Positions 1 through 11,622 are shown, counted from the first letter of the stretch. The stretch is 64,000 nt of DNA from Linum tenue (GCA_946122785.1 CAMGYJ010000006.1:45652066-45716065); one strand, 5' to 3'. Notes: generated by a model from the letters alone, not told the origin. Translations and numbers: made by a program.

Positions 1-42
1 ACAAACACGCCACTTACCATTGCAACAACCGCCCGGGTTAGA

Positions 43-2698
43 TCAGGTCCTTAAGACCTCTTTTTTTAGGAAGATCTTAAACCCCTTTCAACCAATAGGA
101 GAAGGAGAGAGAAAATGATTATTAATCATTGGATAACTACCTACCTAATACGTTAAAGGGTAAGAGAGGAAAATACAAAATATTTAGTGATATTATTAAT
201 TAAAATTAAAATGGCGAAAACCATTTTTGGAAAAATACGATTCTCCTCCCAACCCTAAAACTTCCCACCGTCGTCGTCCTCCTCGCCGATCTTCAACAGA
301 ACCTCTCCATCGTCCGGCCATGACTCCCTCTTTGTAGTCCGGCCATGACTCCCTCGTCCGTAGTCGGTCCTCTCCGCCGCAACAGCTGTCGATTCCTCCG
401 ACACCCCAGCTGTTTTTGTGGCCCACTGTCATCAATTTCCCGACGAATCCTTTATTCTGGACGTGCCAATACTCCGGCCATGAACGACGTCTTTTGGTTA
501 ACCATTCGGCGCAAACATGGAACGTGCAGTTCCATTTGAATTTGGTCTGAAAGCTTTTTTATGTTGTTTGGGTCGTATATATTGTTGAAAGGTTGATTGT
601 TCTCGTTGGCATTGCTTCTCATTGATATTGTTTTTATGTTAATAGCGTAAATAGAAATGTTGATAAGAGATGGAAAAAGTTGATATTAGCTGGTGATGTC
701 GTTGTACTAGACTACTAGTTAATATTTTCAATAATACTATTAATAATTGTCTTGTGGCCGGTTAGTAGGGTAATAAGATATTTTAATAACGTTCTTAATC
801 TTATTATAAAATGTAACTTGAGTGTGTTAAAACGTTGATTGATAATTTTGGTTGATAATGATTTTAATAATGTTGTTTGGAAATGTTAATAAGGGATGAC
901 AAAATTGATTTTTACTGGTGATCGTGTTGTCATAGCGATGACGTTACCGATTAATAATTGCAATAATACAATTGATAATAGTCGCCCAGTCGGTTAATAA
1001 TGTCCAATAATATGGGTTGATAACGTGGTGTATTATTGTTAAAATTGTACCTTTTATTTGTTAATAACAGTATAACAAATATTGACATTACCGGTTAATA
1101 AGATGTTTTCATAACGTTGTTCAATATTATTTGAAAATGTAACTTGAGTGTGTTAATAATTGCAATAATATAATTAATGATAGTTGCATGGTCGGTTAAT
1201 AATGTACAATAATATGAGTTGATAATGTGGTTTATTATTGTTAAAACTGTAACTTTTATTTGTTAATAACGATATAAAAAATATTGAAATAAAAAAAACA
1301 ATACTATTTTCGTTTTCGGGCAAGAAAATGAATATTGACATAGCTAATTTGGTTTGACCACTTGGTTGGAAATAATTACGATTGTTACTCTAGAATGTTA
1401 ATAACTTTATTGATAACGATATATACTAATGATTCAAATATGAATGAAATACCTTCTGATGCAAACTTCGAAGGCTAAGATTTTGAAAACAACTTGGTAG
1501 GAAGTGAAGATGAAATTGAGGGAATGGAATGTGGGTTGTGTGTTATGAATATATGACGAGATTTAGTTAACAATGATTTCATACAAGATATTCATCAAGT
1601 TATTGACGAGATATAGTTAACATAACCGTTGATAATGTCGTAAACAACCAACAAATTATATACAAAAATATGATAATGTTTTTTATTTTGTTAATAATAC
1701 AACGAACAAATGTTTAATGATACCTTGCATATAAACCTTGATAACGTTTCACCACATTGTTAACAATTTTTCGAAAACCGTTAATAATTTTACAACTGTT
1801 CATTGTTAACTTTTTATAATTTACGTTGAAAAATGACAAGATCTCGTTGATAATAATTGTATAAACAACCAAATCAATATCTATGAACAGGTGACACTGC
1901 TTTTGTATTTTGTTAATAATATATCAAATGAACGTTTAATGCTACCTTGCATAAACGTTAATAAAGTTAAGTTACCTTGTTAACAATTGTCCCAAAAATG
2001 TTAATAAATTAACCTGATAATGACCCATTAAATGAAACCAGAAACTTATTAATAATAACCTGAAACTATTGATATGTTGATAATGACCCAAAACTTTTTG
2101 ATGACCAACGGAAATCACGTCCGGGAAGCGCTAGGGAAAAAAGGAATATGTTGCCGCTGCTCCTGCGATGAAGACGAACATCGGGGCCGGAAAGCTACAC
2201 GATCAGGCTGCTGCTTGTGCGATGGGGAACAGGGCAACAGGCTGGGCAAGCCGGTAAGCTGCTGATGTGGGACGCTGCAACGTCGGGAAACACTGGGGAG
2301 TGGGGACAGAGCGCTGCCTAAAGGGAAACTAGTTTTAGGTTTTCGGCGAACAGGAAGCTACGGCGTCGACGGCGGAGACGGCCGGATACTGCTGACGAAT
2401 GGACAGCCGGAAAACATAGACAAAGAATCTTAGGCGGCGGAGACGGCTGGTGACTGCTATACATGTTGAGGAGAGTATCCTGTTACGCCGAGAGGGAGAA
2501 AAACCGACGAGTTGGGACGTGGGTTTCAAAAATAGTAGGGTTTATTATTCATATTTTATATTATTCATAATTCCCAACATACCCTTAACAACTAATAACT
2601 CCTCAATAACTAATAACTACTCACTAACTACCTAAACTCAAATCAGCCAATCATAACGCTTTAAGATCCTCCTTAAGAAAGAAGGATTAAGGACCTGA
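43..2698. mobile_element. Candidate TIR DNA transposon, non-autonomous (MULE-like?)
   Basis: Bases 43-90 read TCAGGTCCTTAA followed by a T-rich stretch and GATCTTAAA. The reverse complement of 2655-2698 begins with the same 12 bases and also reaches GATCTTAAA, so the two ends form a degenerate inverted repeat. Weaker similarity continues inward for about 150 bp on each side. The 2.66-kb interior is AT-rich with no convincing long reading frame. Long degenerate inverted ends around an AT-rich interior suit a Mutator-like non-autonomous element, but I see no 9-bp target duplication in the flanks, so the class is an inference. Confidence 0.45.
600..2100. repeat. Dispersed GTTAATAA/GTTGATAA word array
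   Basis: The words GTTAATAA, GTTGATAA and close variants recur every few tens of bases over about 1.5 kb, in non-tandem spacing. No reading frame of note coincides with them. The array fills the interior of the 43-2698 inverted-repeat element and stops near its GC-richer right part (2100-2500). Confidence 0.6.
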
Positions 2699-2699
2699 A

Positions 2700-3130
2700 C
2701 TTACTCCACTAGAGCACTCTTCTTACTGCTACATCAACAATTAACACTTTTCTTGCTACACTAAATTGGTGCAAGAATAGAAAGAAAGGCCTCAAGAATT
2801 CGATCAAAGGTAAACAAACAAGCAAAAAACAAGAAAAACTAACCAAAACATTAGGATAAGTCAACTTCAACAACATCCTCTTTCTTGGACAACCTCAGCT
2901 CCATTGTAAAAGTAAAAAAAAAAAAAAACACTTCAAGCATCTTAAACTTGTTTTTTTTGGGTCCATAATGGCATAAAATGAAATTAGCATTTTAGACTCC
3001 CTCAATATTTCTAAAAAAAAATCAGCATATCAAAAGCCATGGACAACATATTTCATTATGCGACATTAAGCTCTTACTTATTCAACGACTTCCTAATTTT
3101 CCAAAGTTCCAGAAGAAACAAATTAGAAGT
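2700..3130. other. AT-rich spacer, nothing recognised
   Basis: AT-rich sequence with a poly(A) run near 2914-2927. I see no gene, RNA or element end here. Confidence 0.5.
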
Positions 3131-3187
3131 TGAATGCTCACTTTCATAAATATATCCAGTGACATCATTAAATATCAATGCAGTCAA

Positions 3188-3345
3188 AATCGCGTTTTAA
3201 AACTTAAAAACTTACGATTTTACGTTTCCAGGTCACCGAAATACTTTCGTTTCCATATAAAATCTTTAGTGTATAAAATCGGACTAAATTGCGCTTTAAA
3301 GCTTAAAAGCTTACGCTTTTACTCTTCTAGTTCACTAAATGGGTA
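3188..3345. repeat. Two degenerate copies of an AT-rich repeat
   Basis: Segments near 3188-3235 and 3289-3340 share a pattern of CGCTTTAAAGCTTAAAAGCTTACG followed by TTTTAC, about 100 bp apart. A 110-codon open frame (3134-3466) across them contains the same internal peptide repeat because the DNA repeats, so I do not regard it as a gene. Confidence 0.55.
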
Positions 3346-3532
3346 TTCTTTTTATGAAATTAATTATAAAAAGTATATTCTAAAGGTAAATCAACAATAT
3401 AATACATTTGAGATTAAAAAAGATACATATCAGGTCTTGGATGCATTCTCGGTTTTAATAGAGTAATCTAATTTACAAGTTCTCAAATTCATTAGCATAG
3501 AGGGGAAGGTGGCTTATTGTTAAGATATATGT

Positions 3533-3760
3533 TTATTAACTTATTTTTAAGATGCTATGAGTTGCTCTAGTTTAGACATGAATTGCAGATATTTATTAAC
3601 TTATCAAAATTCTGTGCACTCATATTTTACATAGTATATGTCATACTTAATAGATATTTAGCCATTTTACTGCATGCGTAAAAAATTTACACTTTTACGC
3701 TTTGCTTCTACGCTTTACGATTTTACCCATTTTCCGCTTTTAGGTAGAATTGCGCTTTTG
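3533..3760 (-). repeat. Dispersed repeat, inverted relative of 18478-18780
   Basis: The reverse complement matches 18478 onward over more than 200 bp, including ATTCTACCTAAAAGCGGAAA and a following ACATATA-rich segment. The copy here has one unit where the 18.5-kb copy has a 51-bp tandem duplication. No coding capacity is visible and the element class is unknown. From here to about 4020 the sequence is AT-rich without other recognisable features. Confidence 0.6.
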
Positions 3761-4019
3761 ACTGCATTGATTTCAGCAACTAAATTCATAAAGATGTTGA
3801 AATGTACAAACCTAAAAAGCCAAAATCTCGTGCTATCAACAATAACGACAAATAACACAAAGTCACATCCCAACATATATTGTTACGACGAAAAGGAAAA
3901 ATATAAAAATAGGCTCATAATAGAAAAATAGAAGTGTACAAACTCATACGCTGTTATTTTTATCTCAATATCACTCGCATGAATAAGAAAACAACTAAAT
4001 ATAGACTAGGTACATAGTT

Positions 4020-5000
4020 GAAAACAAGCAAGAGACAAAATCGAACCCTATAAACGAAGCGAACAATAAAATGGCTTTTTTGCCACTAAATGGGCAAACC
4101 TATTACACCTACGCCAACAAATTGAGCCACACACCGCTAAAATCCATCTCGAAGCGTGCAAATTAGTAATGGAAATGGGGAATGGCGGGGGCGGGTGTCT
4201 TTATACCCATACCCGCCCCATGGCAGGTCGGGTTCAGGTCGGGTAATTTATCATGGGGCGTGGGTCGGGGCAGGTCGACCCAATGGGTATGTAATTTATG
4301 TGAAAAATATTAGAAATATTCGTTATTTTCATTAAAAAGACCAACTAACAAACCATAATATGATAAAATGTATTTAAATTATTGGAAAAATTGAGACTTT
4401 CACTTCTTTACTCCTTAATTATAGCTAAAATATGAGATAATAAAAGGAAAATTCTTGCTAATTTGACTAAGATTACATGTAATTAGACAAGAACGGGTCG
4501 AGAAGGGGGCGGGTTAGGGCAGGTCGGATCGATAAGAGGTACCCATGCCCGCCCCTCCAAGCCTACGGGGCGGGTCCGACCCGCCCCAAAACAGGTCAAA
4601 CAGGTCGGTTAAAACGGGTTAGGTCAAAATTGCCATCCCTAGTAAAAATTTCTTCCAAAACGGTCCTACCACAGAAATCATTAAAGAGCTTCTCCTGAAC
4701 CACCGGAGCATCACTGGCGAAAATCATCGAACGTAGAACCCGAGACAAACACCAACGCATCGCATCCCCGAGGGCTAAAAACTTGACCAGAAATGCCCTG
4801 ATATCCCCCATATCGAGCAGCATAAGCATGGGACTGATCCCTAGTAGCACCATCGACAAACATCACCATCACTTGTAGTACGTGGTGCCAATTTACCTAG
4901 CCCAAAGGCAAGGATTGTATTCCCTAGGGTCTCTGACAACCACTTACTCAGGTGGCGAAGGACGAGTCCTATGTTTGGAGAACGTATGTTAGGAGGTTGA
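4020..5000 (-). pseudogene. LINE (L1-type) C-terminal RNase H-like fragment, interrupted
   Basis: On the minus strand, shifted frames encode the start of a plant RNase H-like (RVT_3) domain, FVDGATR, around 4860-4830. This is followed by the helix and strand ending in IFASD near 4740-4720 and the domain's tail (NRFAHLVAKKA) near 4100-4050. The middle is split by the hAT-type element at 4164-4641. Frameshifts and a stop are present, so it is dead. This domain is typical of the C-terminus of plant L1 LINE ORF2. No reverse transcriptase core or poly(A) tail is seen nearby. Confidence 0.65.
4164..4641. mobile_element. hAT-type MITE (TAGGGATGGCAA end)
   Basis: The right end, read as reverse complement, is TAGGGATGGCAA, a common terminus of non-autonomous plant hAT elements. 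The left end (TAGTAATGG..) is degenerate. Both subterminal regions are filled with GGGTCGGG/CCCGCCCC words in opposite orientation. Flanking octamers GTGCAAAT (4156-4163) and GTAAAAAT (4642-4649) match at 6 of 8 positions, as expected for an aged 8-bp hAT target duplication. The host sequence is a LINE RNase H fragment that continues on both sides. Confidence 0.75.
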
Positions 5001-5199
5001 AGTGCATATAGTTTTAAACGCAAAGTAAAGAAAAGACAAGTACATAAAAGAAAACTATAACTAGTGGGCGAGTGAAGGACGAGAGAGGAAACATTACACA
5101 AACAAGCTCCCCCTAGAGTTCCTTGACGCGTTCCCTCGATATCGACAACATACGAGTTGTTACTTTCTTATTTTGTGTAGTCTCACCCTATGACGAAGC

Positions 5200-5573
5200 A
5201 TTTACCCAAACTAGTGGGTGACAAAGACCCTATAGATTTCTTCCTTGGAATGCTCGGTCTCTTGTTCTGATGACTTGATCTTTATGCATGAGTAACTGTA
5301 TTAAATGAATATTTGAGTCAAGTGTATGTTGGTCCATGAAAAGAGGGAAGGCTCTCCCTTTCCATGATTTTGCTGCATTCGAATGTCATCTATGGTGGTT
5401 GTCAAAGTTGTTGTTGCTGTTGTTCCATATATAGGTGTCGATTAGCCAATGTGATTCATGTGTCTTGTGCCTCTATGACTTATCCTCAAAAGTTTCGTGA
5501 AAATTATAGTAAGCTTACCTTGTGTCCTACTTGGCTTGCTTGGGGACAAGCAAATGGTTAAGTGTGGGGGAAT
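5200..5573 (+). mobile_element. 3' internal end of a gypsy element with PPT
   Basis: From about 5200 the sequence aligns by eye with 39640-39999, the 3' untranslated region of the 35-kb gypsy element (shared words include CATTCGAATGTCATC and GGGGACAAGCAAA). It ends in the polypurine tract GTGTGGGGGAATTT (5560-5573), directly followed by an LTR. The 5' part of this element is missing. Confidence 0.7.
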
Positions 5574-6986
5574 TTCATAACGCAACAATATCACATGTTT
5601 ATTCCCTTATTTCTTGGTTGTTTGGCTCGGTTTTGATCATTCCTTGGCCTATTTCATGTTAGGTTGTGTTTCTTTTGCCACATTTCAGGTCTTAATGGAT
5701 GGGGGAAGCTTAGGAGATAGTTCTAAGGCATTTCGAGGTCAAAATGTGTCGAGAAACAATAGCACACCCCAGGTCATGGGTTGAGACCCCAAGTTACGGG
5801 CTTAGGGGGTAACTTGAGCCTCGAGGGAGTAACTTGAAAGCTGAAAAACATATGCATAGTTACAAGTTACGAGTTTTCCTTTCGAGTTACGGTCACGCTC
5901 GTAACTTAGCCCATTTTCACCGTAACTGGGGCCTTGGGATGCAAAAATCATTCCATAAATCATGCCTGAACCCCAAAGATTACGATTGTAACATGGAGCC
6001 ATAACTTGGCCTCTACAACAAGTGTAAGTGAGCCTTTGCAATTTCTGGAGACAGAGAGCTGGGTTTTGGATCCCAAACAGCCAAGTGACAAACCCTAGAG
6101 AGAATGAGTGGAGGTTATTTCAGGAGATGTTTTGGAGGATTTCTTCACTACTGGAGCTCGGGAATCAAGCTTGTAGATGGAGATTGTATATCTAGATAAG
6201 ATTTATGCATTCTCTCTATGCTTTAGTCGAGATTCTGCTTTGATTTTATAAGAGGGAATACATGATTAGGCCAATAGAGTACCATAGATTGGAAGTAGGG
6301 GATCAATCACATGAATAGTGACTCAATTCATTGCTATCTATTGATTGAGAACCTCATTCGATAGAGGGAGCTAGTGTTGAACACCTTCATAAGTTGTTCT
6401 ATAGAAGGATACCTCCCTCTAGGCAATTGACTCAAGATGACCTTGATTTCTTTAATTGATATTCATGGTCTAGTAAATGAATTTCCGCATTTTAAATGAA
6501 TACAGAAACAAGTTAGAGAATCATCAATCACTAATCCGGCTAGTGGCTTGGAGGAATCGATACCTGAGTGTGTTCCCAACCTGTAATTATTCTAACTTTA
6601 TTTTAGTTTGTAGAATATTTTAGTTGTTTACTCTAAATCTGTTCTGCCTACATAATAAACTAAAGTTGAGCAACAATAAATCTAGAGACCTATGGATATT
6701 CCGGCTCTTTACGTCATTGAAGTAGCCTACCCTACTAATGTATTGTATAGTAGGGTGTAAATAGGCGAGCGAGTTAGCGAAAACGCTTAGGCTAATAGAT
6801 AAGAGAGCGTCGGTGCGTAACCTTCATTCTACTACGCTACGCAAAGGTTACGAAGTTACGTAGCTCGACATTAGGAGAGGAGATGAACGAAGTAGCTCGA
6901 CTTGGTATTTTATTACTTATGCAACTATATCGCGATCATGTGTTTGTTACACTTGCAATTGTCAGGAGTGTAGTTTTCGTGAGTCA
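5574..6986 (+). mobile_element. 3' LTR of Ty3/gypsy element (LTR group 1)
   Basis: The LTR begins right after the polypurine tract and aligns with the TGATAGACC.. LTR start of the 43-kb family (shared GTTTATTCCC, TTAGGTTGTG and TTTCAGGTC words). It ends at GTGAGTCA (6986), matching the GAGTCA terminus of the other LTRs. No primer binding site follows, which fits a 3' LTR. The first bases appear mutated (CATAACG instead of TGAT..). It carries an array of AAGTTAC/GTAACTT motifs at 5791-6008. Confidence 0.7.
5791..6008. repeat. AAGTTAC/GTAACTT inverted motif array in LTR
   Basis: AAGTTAC occurs at 5791 and 5864, and GTAACTT at 5809, 5829 and 5901. There are also GAGTTAC at 5884 and CGTAACT at 5920. 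AAGTTACGAG at 5864-5873 is exactly complementary to CTCGTAACTT at 5898-5907. The array sits in the middle part of the LTR, where other LTR groups carry different palindromes. Confidence 0.7.
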
Positions 6987-7059
6987 CTATCCCTAAGAAT
7001 TGAAAACAAAATATAAGCTATCTCTCAGTAGTACTTTTCTTTATTGTCTTTAAGTTAGA

Positions 7060-7785
7060 CAGAAAATGGGTTACCTCCCATGTAGTGCCCTCTCGTTAAT
7101 GCCTTCCAGCTAGGCGGGGACAGAGCATTTTAGTTGTATGACCAAAGAGGCTCTGCTGGCCATTCTCCTCCATAATTATCGAGGGGAGGATTAGAGTTAG
7201 TATCATGAACCATAGGTGGTTCATAAACACGCATGTGTAAGCTACACTACATCTCCTTGAATTCTCTTTTGTTGTCTGGTGACAACAAGTTTCCTTTGTC
7301 GAATTCCCTAGGATGGAATTCAAACTCCTTTTCAATGTCAATTAGAAGGGTCAAATCAACACCTTCCCAATAATCGGTCGTAGGAGCTCGCGTGGAGTCA
7401 TAACTTGATCCTATCATGGTAGGACTTGATTATTTATCGAACACCTCTTTCTTAGATTTCGGTGTAGTCATATGTATGGTGTGCTCCGCATTATCGATTT
7501 TCATTGTGAGTTGATGTTTATGAATATTGATTAATGCACTACAAAAGGCCTCCCAAAGATGATAGAGTAGTCCCTATCTCTTTGCATCTCTAGCACTACG
7601 AAGTTATGAGAGAACACGAAGGGTCCTATCTTGACTTTCAAGTCCTTAACTACGTCCATTGGTAGAAAAACCTTGTTGTCAGCCAAGGATACTTCCATGA
7701 TTGTGTCCTCAAGTCTTTTAATGTCAAGCGTCTTAACGACATAGGCATCACATTAAGGCTAGCTCCTAAATCTATAATGGCATCC
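7060..7785 (-). pseudogene. Athila-like retropepsin fragment
   Basis: The minus strand encodes, in shifted frames, the retroelement protease signature DLGASLNVMP near 7770-7740 and a later FGRPFV flap-like motif near 7560-7530. Stops and frameshifts lie between and after them. At its 3' end a GGGAGGTAACCC hairpin (7066-7081) occupies the same place as in intact gag-protease units. The N-terminal side is cut at 7786 by the LTR of another element. Confidence 0.7.
7066..7081 (-). other. Conserved post-gag-protease hairpin (degenerate copy)
   Basis: On the plus strand, ATGGG and CCCAT pair around the loop TTACCT. Intact copies at 38246, 46895 and 53580 have a GTGGGG/CCCCAC stem and loop TTGCCT (or its complement), so the stem base pair changes on both sides together. 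Confidence 0.55.
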
Positions 7786-9151
7786 TGATAGACCGATAAT
7801 TACACATGTTTTCACCCCTTTTCTGAAGCCGTTTGAGATGTTGATTCTCGTGTTTTAAGCCGATTTCACACGAGGTTGTACGTTTATGTCATATTTCAGG
7901 ACTTGGCGGTGGAATCAAGGCGAAGGAACGAGATTCGGGTCGAAAGGAGCAAGTGAGGCTTGAAGTGTGCTGGAGAGCCAAAATACCCGGCCATGAGCAG
8001 AAATACCCGACCGGGTATTTTCTGGCCATGGTCGGGGATTTCTGTCTTTGGGCGTCCGTGAGAAACAGAAGGGGGCCCGGGCAAAAGGCAAAAATCCCCG
8101 GTCGGGGATTATTGGAAGAGACCGGTGATTTTCCCTGAGGCCGAAACGGTGCGCTTCAATTATACCCGGTAGAGACCCAAAATACCCGACCGGGTATTTC
8201 GACCGGGTATCGCGATCTGGCAGCTGATTTAAGGGAAAGGAAGGCCAACATTCAAGGGTTCCGAGTTTTTGAGAGATAGAGCGATTCCTAGAGAGAGAAA
8301 GCGACGAACCAGAGTTCCCAAGTGCCATAGCTTGATCTTCATCACCATTGGAGCCCGGCTTGAGCTTGGAGAAGTGCCGATTAAACGTCCAGGAGCAGAA
8401 ATCCATCTTCACAGTATGATTTCCGCGTCTGAATCTGCTTTTGCTTCTTTCTCTATGGAGTAGTTTCCCCATTCATCTGGGTATGGGGAACCCTAGATTT
8501 GTATGCTAGGTCTGATTGTATGAACCCAAGTACAAAGTTTATGAATTGATTATATTCGATTGAGGTTTGAATGATTGAATGACTTGAATCCTGATCAAAT
8601 TCCTGTTGTTTCTACTTTGACCTAGAATGAGAATATCTGCCTAGGTTGATAGAGTATCCTTAATTGAAGGTAGCGAATTGGTTACTTTAGTCGAGGAGCC
8701 AATTCGCTATTATGTACCGAATTCAATTCGGTAGTGGAGGTTTGGTTCGTTAGGGCCTCAATCTGTTTACTCCGATGGAGGTTAGTCGCCCGCTAGAGAC
8801 TCAGATTGAGAGGGTCTGAAGACCTTTAGTCGAGACTTCAGACTATTTAAGAACCTTCCGCAGTATAACTTTCATGAAAATTGAACTTGGTAAATAACAA
8901 TCCGGTTGAACTACAGTCTAGGGGGAACCATATCCGGGTGACCTCTCTTAAGCTGAAAACAACTGTTTAACTTGCTTTGCGTTTTTGTTTGTTTGAATCT
9001 GCACAAAAAGTTCACTGCTAGATAACGAGAATTCACCGAGTAGTCATCACATCTAGGACCCGGGTTGACAATAAAACCCAAACCCGCTATACTACGCTTT
9101 AGGAAGTGGTTTCACTTGGCCCTTTTCTAGAGTGACAATAGGAGTGAGTCA
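7786..9151 (+). mobile_element. 5' LTR of Ty3/gypsy element (LTR group 2)
   Basis: It begins TGATAGACCG and ends GAGTCA, six bases before the primer binding site. The start matches the 43-kb family LTR (TGTTGATTCTCGTGTTTTA shared). The LTR interrupts a minus-strand protease remnant. Its left flank is CATCC, and the matching right flank cannot be seen because the element runs into the assembly gap. It carries the AAATACCCG palindrome array at 7975-8213. Open frames on its minus strand are non-coding. Confidence 0.85.
7975..8213. repeat. AAATACCCG-AC-CGGGTATTT palindrome array in LTR
   Basis: The 20-mer AAATACCCGACCGGGTATTT (9-bp arms, 2-bp centre) occurs exactly twice, at 8001-8020 and 8180-8199. 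A variant with AATCCCCG/CGGGGATT arms lies at 8093-8110. Each 20-mer is flanked by a half-site upstream (ATACCCGG at about 7983 and 8162) and an inverted half-site downstream. A weak TATA-like ATTTAAG follows near 8226. Confidence 0.85.
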
Positions 9152-9157
9152 AGTTTT

Positions 9158-9175
9158 TGGCGCCGTTGCCGGGGA
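9158..9175 (+). other. Primer binding site, tRNA-Asp type
   Basis: TGGCGCCGTTGCCGGGGA is complementary to the 3' end of plant tRNA-Asp, the primer used by Athila/Tat gypsy elements. It starts 6 bases after the LTR end. Confidence 0.9.
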
Positions 9176-9299
9176 CGGCTAGGTTGTTGAAGAAAAGTGA
9201 TTTATGTTACTTTAGCATTTTCATTTTCGCATTAAGTGTTTGTTCTTTTCCACTTGTGCCTTCACGGGTTTGCATTGCTTGAGTGTGTGCAGATAGTGC

Positions 9300-11612
9300 A
9301 TGACCCGTAGCCAGTCGGGAGGTTTATTGCCGTTAGATCCTGAGATTGAATGCACCTGCAACCAACTTCGGAGACAACAGCGAGCTAGACTGGCTACGGT
9401 GGAGCGCAGAGACGGCCAATTGAGCAGCGAGTCCGAGGACGAGTACGAGATGGAAGGCGATCACAACCCACCTCCGGCGAACCAGCTCCTGGGGAACGAC
9501 CCCAATCCCCAGGGAGCTGGGGTTCATCATCATCCACCACCACCGGGTCCCACTTTGGAGTACTACTACACTCCACGGATTGCTGACATCCGCCCGGTCA
9601 TCCTCTATCCGCCCATTCCAGCAAACAACTTCGAGATCAAGCCATGCTTGAAGGATGAGGAGGCCCGGGTGCATCTTTCCCGTTTTCTGCAGCTGACGAA
9701 CAGGTTCAAGCTGAACGGTGTCCCGGATGATGCAATCCGCCTTCACCTTTTCCCCCATTCTCTGGCAGGGAATGCTAAGAGGTGGTTGGAGACCCAGCCC
9801 CACTGTCCATCACTTCTTGGGACGATCTGGCAGACAAGTTCGTGCACAGGTACTATCCGGCATCGAAGACCACAGAGATTCAGCGGGAGATCACTCACTT
9901 CCGCCAAGAGCCAGATGAGTCACTTCGTGATGCATGAGAGCTGTACATGGGATACTTCTGGCAGTGTCCCCATCATGGCTTCAGTGATGCTTTCACAGTG
10001 GGGAACTTCTACAGCGCCCTCACTCCAGACAGCCAGAGGGTGATTGAGTCTCTATGCCAGGAGGGAATATTCTCACTAAGACTCCACCTGAGCTGAACCA
10101 GATGATTAGTACCTTGGTTGCCCGAGATCATTCCTGGGGGCAGAACAGCAGGGGCAGAAATTCCCGGGACCGGGGTGTGCACGCTATGGAGGCCAGGTCT
10201 GGGTTAGAGCAGCAGGTGGCTGAGTTGGTGCAGACATTGAAGCAGCCCAACAGCCTCCTTCCGGGCCGCGGTGTAGCTACGCCTCCAGTAGCTCAGTGTC
10301 AGTGGTGTGAGAGCCCGAATCACTTGTAGGAGGATTGTCAGTCTATGAGGGAGTCCTCTACTCCCCAAGAGCAGGTGGACTTCATCGCCAATGCTCGGCG
10401 CCTGGACCCATACAGCAACACCTACAATGAAGGGTGGCGCCAGCATCCCAACTTCGCCTGGAGCAGCAACACCACCAAACCACCTGGTTTCCCAGCAGCA
10501 GCGGGTGGTTTTCAGCAGAGGCAGCCCTTCCACGCTCGGCAGGGGCCACCACCACAGCAGCACCCCTACCAGCCTAGGCAAAGGCAGCCATTCCAGCAGC
10601 CCCAGCGCCAGTATGCTCATCCTCCAGCAGTCACAGCTCCAGATAATCAAATGGCTGATCTGAAGAATATTCTGCAGGCGTTCATGACTACCAGCCAGGC
10701 GAATTTCACGAGGATGGATCAGAACATAGCCTCACTGGAGGCAGGCCAGAGAAACCAATGTGCCATTTTGCAAGATCTACAGAATCAGATTGGGAGTTTA
10801 GCTCGCCAGAACACTACCAGGGCACCGGGTCTCTGCCTGCCACCACTGTTCCTAACCCTCGTGACCCTCTCCAGCAGCTGGACGCCATCACCACCAGGAG
10901 TGGAAAGACCACATCTGCTGCTCCTGCCCAGCCTGGTCGAGACGACCCACTACCTGCTTCAGCACCTCGAGCTGATAGTGCAGAAGTGGGGGAAGACAGC
11001 AAAGCACCTGCTCCCAAGCCGCAGCCTGTGGTTAAGGAGCATACACCCCAGCTGCCGTTCGTGGAGGCACTGTCGAAGATGCCCAAGTATGCCAAGTTCA
11101 TGAAAGACCTCCTCACCAACAAGAAGAAACTTGGGGATCTTTCGACAGTGATGCTCAGCGAGGAGTGTTCTACTATCCTGCAGAACAAGCTGCCCGAGAA
11201 GCGCAAAGACCCAGGGAGTTTCACTATCCCTCTTGTTATTGGCAGCATGCATGTAGGAAAGTCCTTGGCGGACCTAGGCGCTAGTATAAATGTCATGCCT
11301 TACAAATTGTTTAAGAAGCTAGACCTAGGTGAACCTAGAGCTACTAGGATGAGCATTCAGTTAGCTGATCGTTCCATCGTGCATCCTAGGGGTATCATTG
11401 AGGATTTGGTTGTTAATGTTGGTGCACTCACATATCCTGTTGACTTTGTTATTTTGGATATAAATGAAGATGTGGATGTGCCTTTGATTTTGGGTAGACC
11501 ATTTCTCGCCACCGCCAAGGCGCTTATTGATGTGCATAGTGGTAAATTGATCTTGCGTGCTGGTGATGAACATGCTACTTTTTCTGTGTCTGACAATGGG
11601 AAACATTCTCAC
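9300..11612 (+). pseudogene. Athila-like gag-protease, broken
   Basis: The frame opens with MTRSQSGGLLPLD, as in the intact 910-aa protein at 46957-49689, and follows it throughout. It contains the gag domain, a CQWCESPNHL zinc-knuckle remnant near 10300, the linker, and the retropepsin with DLGASINVMP near 11270-11300 and LILGRPFLAT near 11490. It is interrupted by a frameshift near 9800, an in-frame TGA near 9936, a shift near 10060, a stop after the knuckle and another shift near 10830. About 30 residues before the protease (around 11060) are deleted. The sequence stops at the assembly gap, so the 3' end and 3' LTR are not seen. Confidence 0.85.
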
Positions 11613-11622
11613 NNNNNNNNNN
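11613..11622. other. Assembly gap (10 N)
   Basis: Ten unknown bases. The element on the left does not continue on the right, so the gap probably hides more than ten bases or joins non-adjacent sequence. Confidence 0.95.

Noticed and set aside
3134..3466. 110-codon open frame
   Set aside because: AT-rich, with an internal peptide repeat caused by the DNA repeat. No start context or domain.
7915..8472. 185-codon open frame on the minus strand
   Set aside because: It lies wholly inside a gypsy 5' LTR, covers the palindrome array, and shows no domain or codon pattern of a gene.
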